Origin: CAIYRG01 sp035318785
GTDB lineage: Bacteria > Pseudomonadota > Alphaproteobacteria > Micropepsales > Micropepsaceae
Length of the DNA stretch: 13,955 nucleotides
Assembly: GCA_035318785.1 (NCBI GenBank)
Contig: DATHDZ010000139.1
Span: forward strand, 1 to 13,955
Reading direction: 5' to 3'
Shown here: in pieces, positions 13,260 through 13,955 of the stretch
Position numbering within the stretch: position 1 is the first letter of the stretch
Layout of the letters: each line of letters starts with the position of its first letter
Notes under the pieces: generated by a model
Database searches by the model: none
What the model saw: only the letters and a program-made list of their open reading frames with translations
What the model was told of the DNA's origin: nothing
Position numbers and translations under genes: made by a program

Positions 13260-13955
13260 TCAGCGGCCCAAGGTAAACGGGCGCAATTCGGCAATCGCCG
13301 CCCCGTCCTTTCGCGGATCGGACGCGCCGAAATTCACGCTTCTCGCAAAGTCCCGCTCGACCGCCTGTCCCGATCCCATGCGGGTTGAGGAATAGTCCCC
13401 GCGCATGATGATCTGGTGTCCAAGAGAGGTCAGTTCCTTGCGCGTGGCTTCGGGAATGCGCGCCTCGAAATTCACATCGCAGCCGGCGAAGGTTTCCTTC
13501 GAGAACCGGGCCGCGTCCATCGCTCCCTGCACGTTCATGCCGAAATCGACGACGTTCGAGACGAATTGCGCATGCGCTTGCGCTTGATTCCAGCCGCCCA
13601 TGATGCCGAAAGCGACGCGGACGTCGCCCTTTTCCATGAAGGCGGGAATGATCGTGTGGACGGGCCGCTTGCGTCCTGCGAGCACGTTGGGATGCGTTTT
13701 GTCGAGCGTGAACAAACCGCCGCGGTTCTGCAGCGCAAAGCCGGCGCCGCCAACGGCGATGCCCGAACCGAAGCCGACGGTCGAGTAATTGCTCTGGATC
13801 AGCGAGACCATATTGCCGTCGCGATCGACCACGGAGAGATAGGTCGTGCCGTTGTCGGTGCCCGGCGGCTTGCCCGGCGGAACGCTGCAGCTCGCTTTGG
13901 CCGGATCGATCAGCTTCGCGCGCGCGGCGGCGAATTCTTTCGAACGCAGGCCCTC
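13260..13955 (-). CDS. Gamma-glutamyltransferase family protein (5' part beyond window edge)
   Basis: 231 C-terminal codons of a protein normally 530-590 aa; the frame is open to the edge, so the start lies outside. GGT is an N-terminal nucleophile hydrolase that cuts itself before a threonine and then removes or transfers the gamma-glutamyl group of glutathione and related compounds. The cleavage site is visible as DNGTTYLSVVDRDGNMVS (34-51 of the visible part); T37, codon 13847-13845, is the expected nucleophile, so the small subunit is complete here. Then come FGSGIAVGGAGFALQNRGGLF (62-82), with QNRGGLF where classical GGTs carry a NNEMDDF-like segment, and the C-terminal RMGSGQAVERD. That difference suggests a subfamily distinct from the E. 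coli-type enzyme; substrate is uncertain. A periplasmic location is usual but the signal is not in view. Confidence 0.93.
   Translation of the reverse strand, partial: EGLRSKEFAAARAKLIDPAKASCSVPPGKPPGTDNGTTYLSVVDRDGNMVSLIQSNYSTVGFGSGIAVGGAGFALQNRGGLFTLDKTHPNVLAGRKRPVHTIIPAFMEKGDVRVAFGIMGGWNQAQAHAQFVSNVVDFGMNVQGAMDAARFSKETFAGCDVNFEARIPEATRKELTSLGHQIIMRGDYSSTRMGSGQAVERDFARSVNFGASDPRKDGAAIAELRPFTLGR

Noticed and set aside
1..13955. Mobile elements, CRISPR, prophage, tRNA/rRNA or a defence island
   Set aside because: No transposase, integrase, spaced repeats, tRNA-like fold or phage gene was seen on either strand.

Overview
The window is ordinary GC-rich bacterial chromosome, most likely from an alphaproteobacterium. 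The evidence for this is a PAS_5-type PAS protein, a DUF6134-type exported protein, a SleB-type cell-wall hydrolase, a full-length Lhr helicase, strong GC preference at third codon positions, and long open antisense frames produced by that bias. Genus cannot be decided from the sequence. I see no insertion sequence, phage gene, CRISPR array, tRNA, rRNA or integration site.

Layout, left to right. (1) 1-493, minus: 5' part of an exported endostatin/lectin-like protein, cut by the window edge. (2) 494-873: a 380-base divergent control region with several short dyads. (3) 874-1239, plus: a small exported protein of unknown function, followed by a strong hairpin at 1253-1291. (4) 1388-5794, plus: three genes in one direction: a molybdenum hydroxylase large subunit with no partner subunits in view, a small 2-oxoglutarate/Fe(II) oxygenase, and an exported NHL beta-propeller resembling the lyase half of peptide-amidating enzymes. 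A textbook intrinsic terminator at 5819-5861 closes this run. (5) 5918-10279, plus: the large helicase Lhr (1453 aa), with no Shine-Dalgarno and possibly leaderless. (6) 10308-11877, minus: a PAS_5 sensor-like protein, a 63-aa small protein and a SleB-type hydrolase, widely spaced and probably separate transcripts. (7) 11878-12152: divergent control region with a nested stem-loop (11921-11965) and a dyad (12053-12073). (8) 12153-12893, plus: exported DUF6134-type protein, then a hairpin shared with the convergent neighbour. (9) 12970-13176, minus: a 68-aa protein with a strong ribosome binding site. (10) 13260-13955, minus: C-terminal part of a gamma-glutamyltransferase, including its autoprocessing threonine, cut by the window edge.

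Functional reading. Most of the content is housekeeping or envelope-related: four exported proteins by signal peptide (lectin-like, 121-aa, NHL, DUF6134), a SleB hydrolase, a GGT and a repair helicase. I found no clear new multi-gene system. The most thought-provoking arrangement is the 2OG oxygenase next to a PAL-like propeller that keeps three histidines placed like the PAL zinc triad. This could be a hydroxylase/lyase pair, but the two proteins appear to reside in different compartments and the idea is speculative. Other leads are the orphan molybdenum hydroxylase, two small uncharacterised proteins, and the structured non-coding elements listed in the findings.
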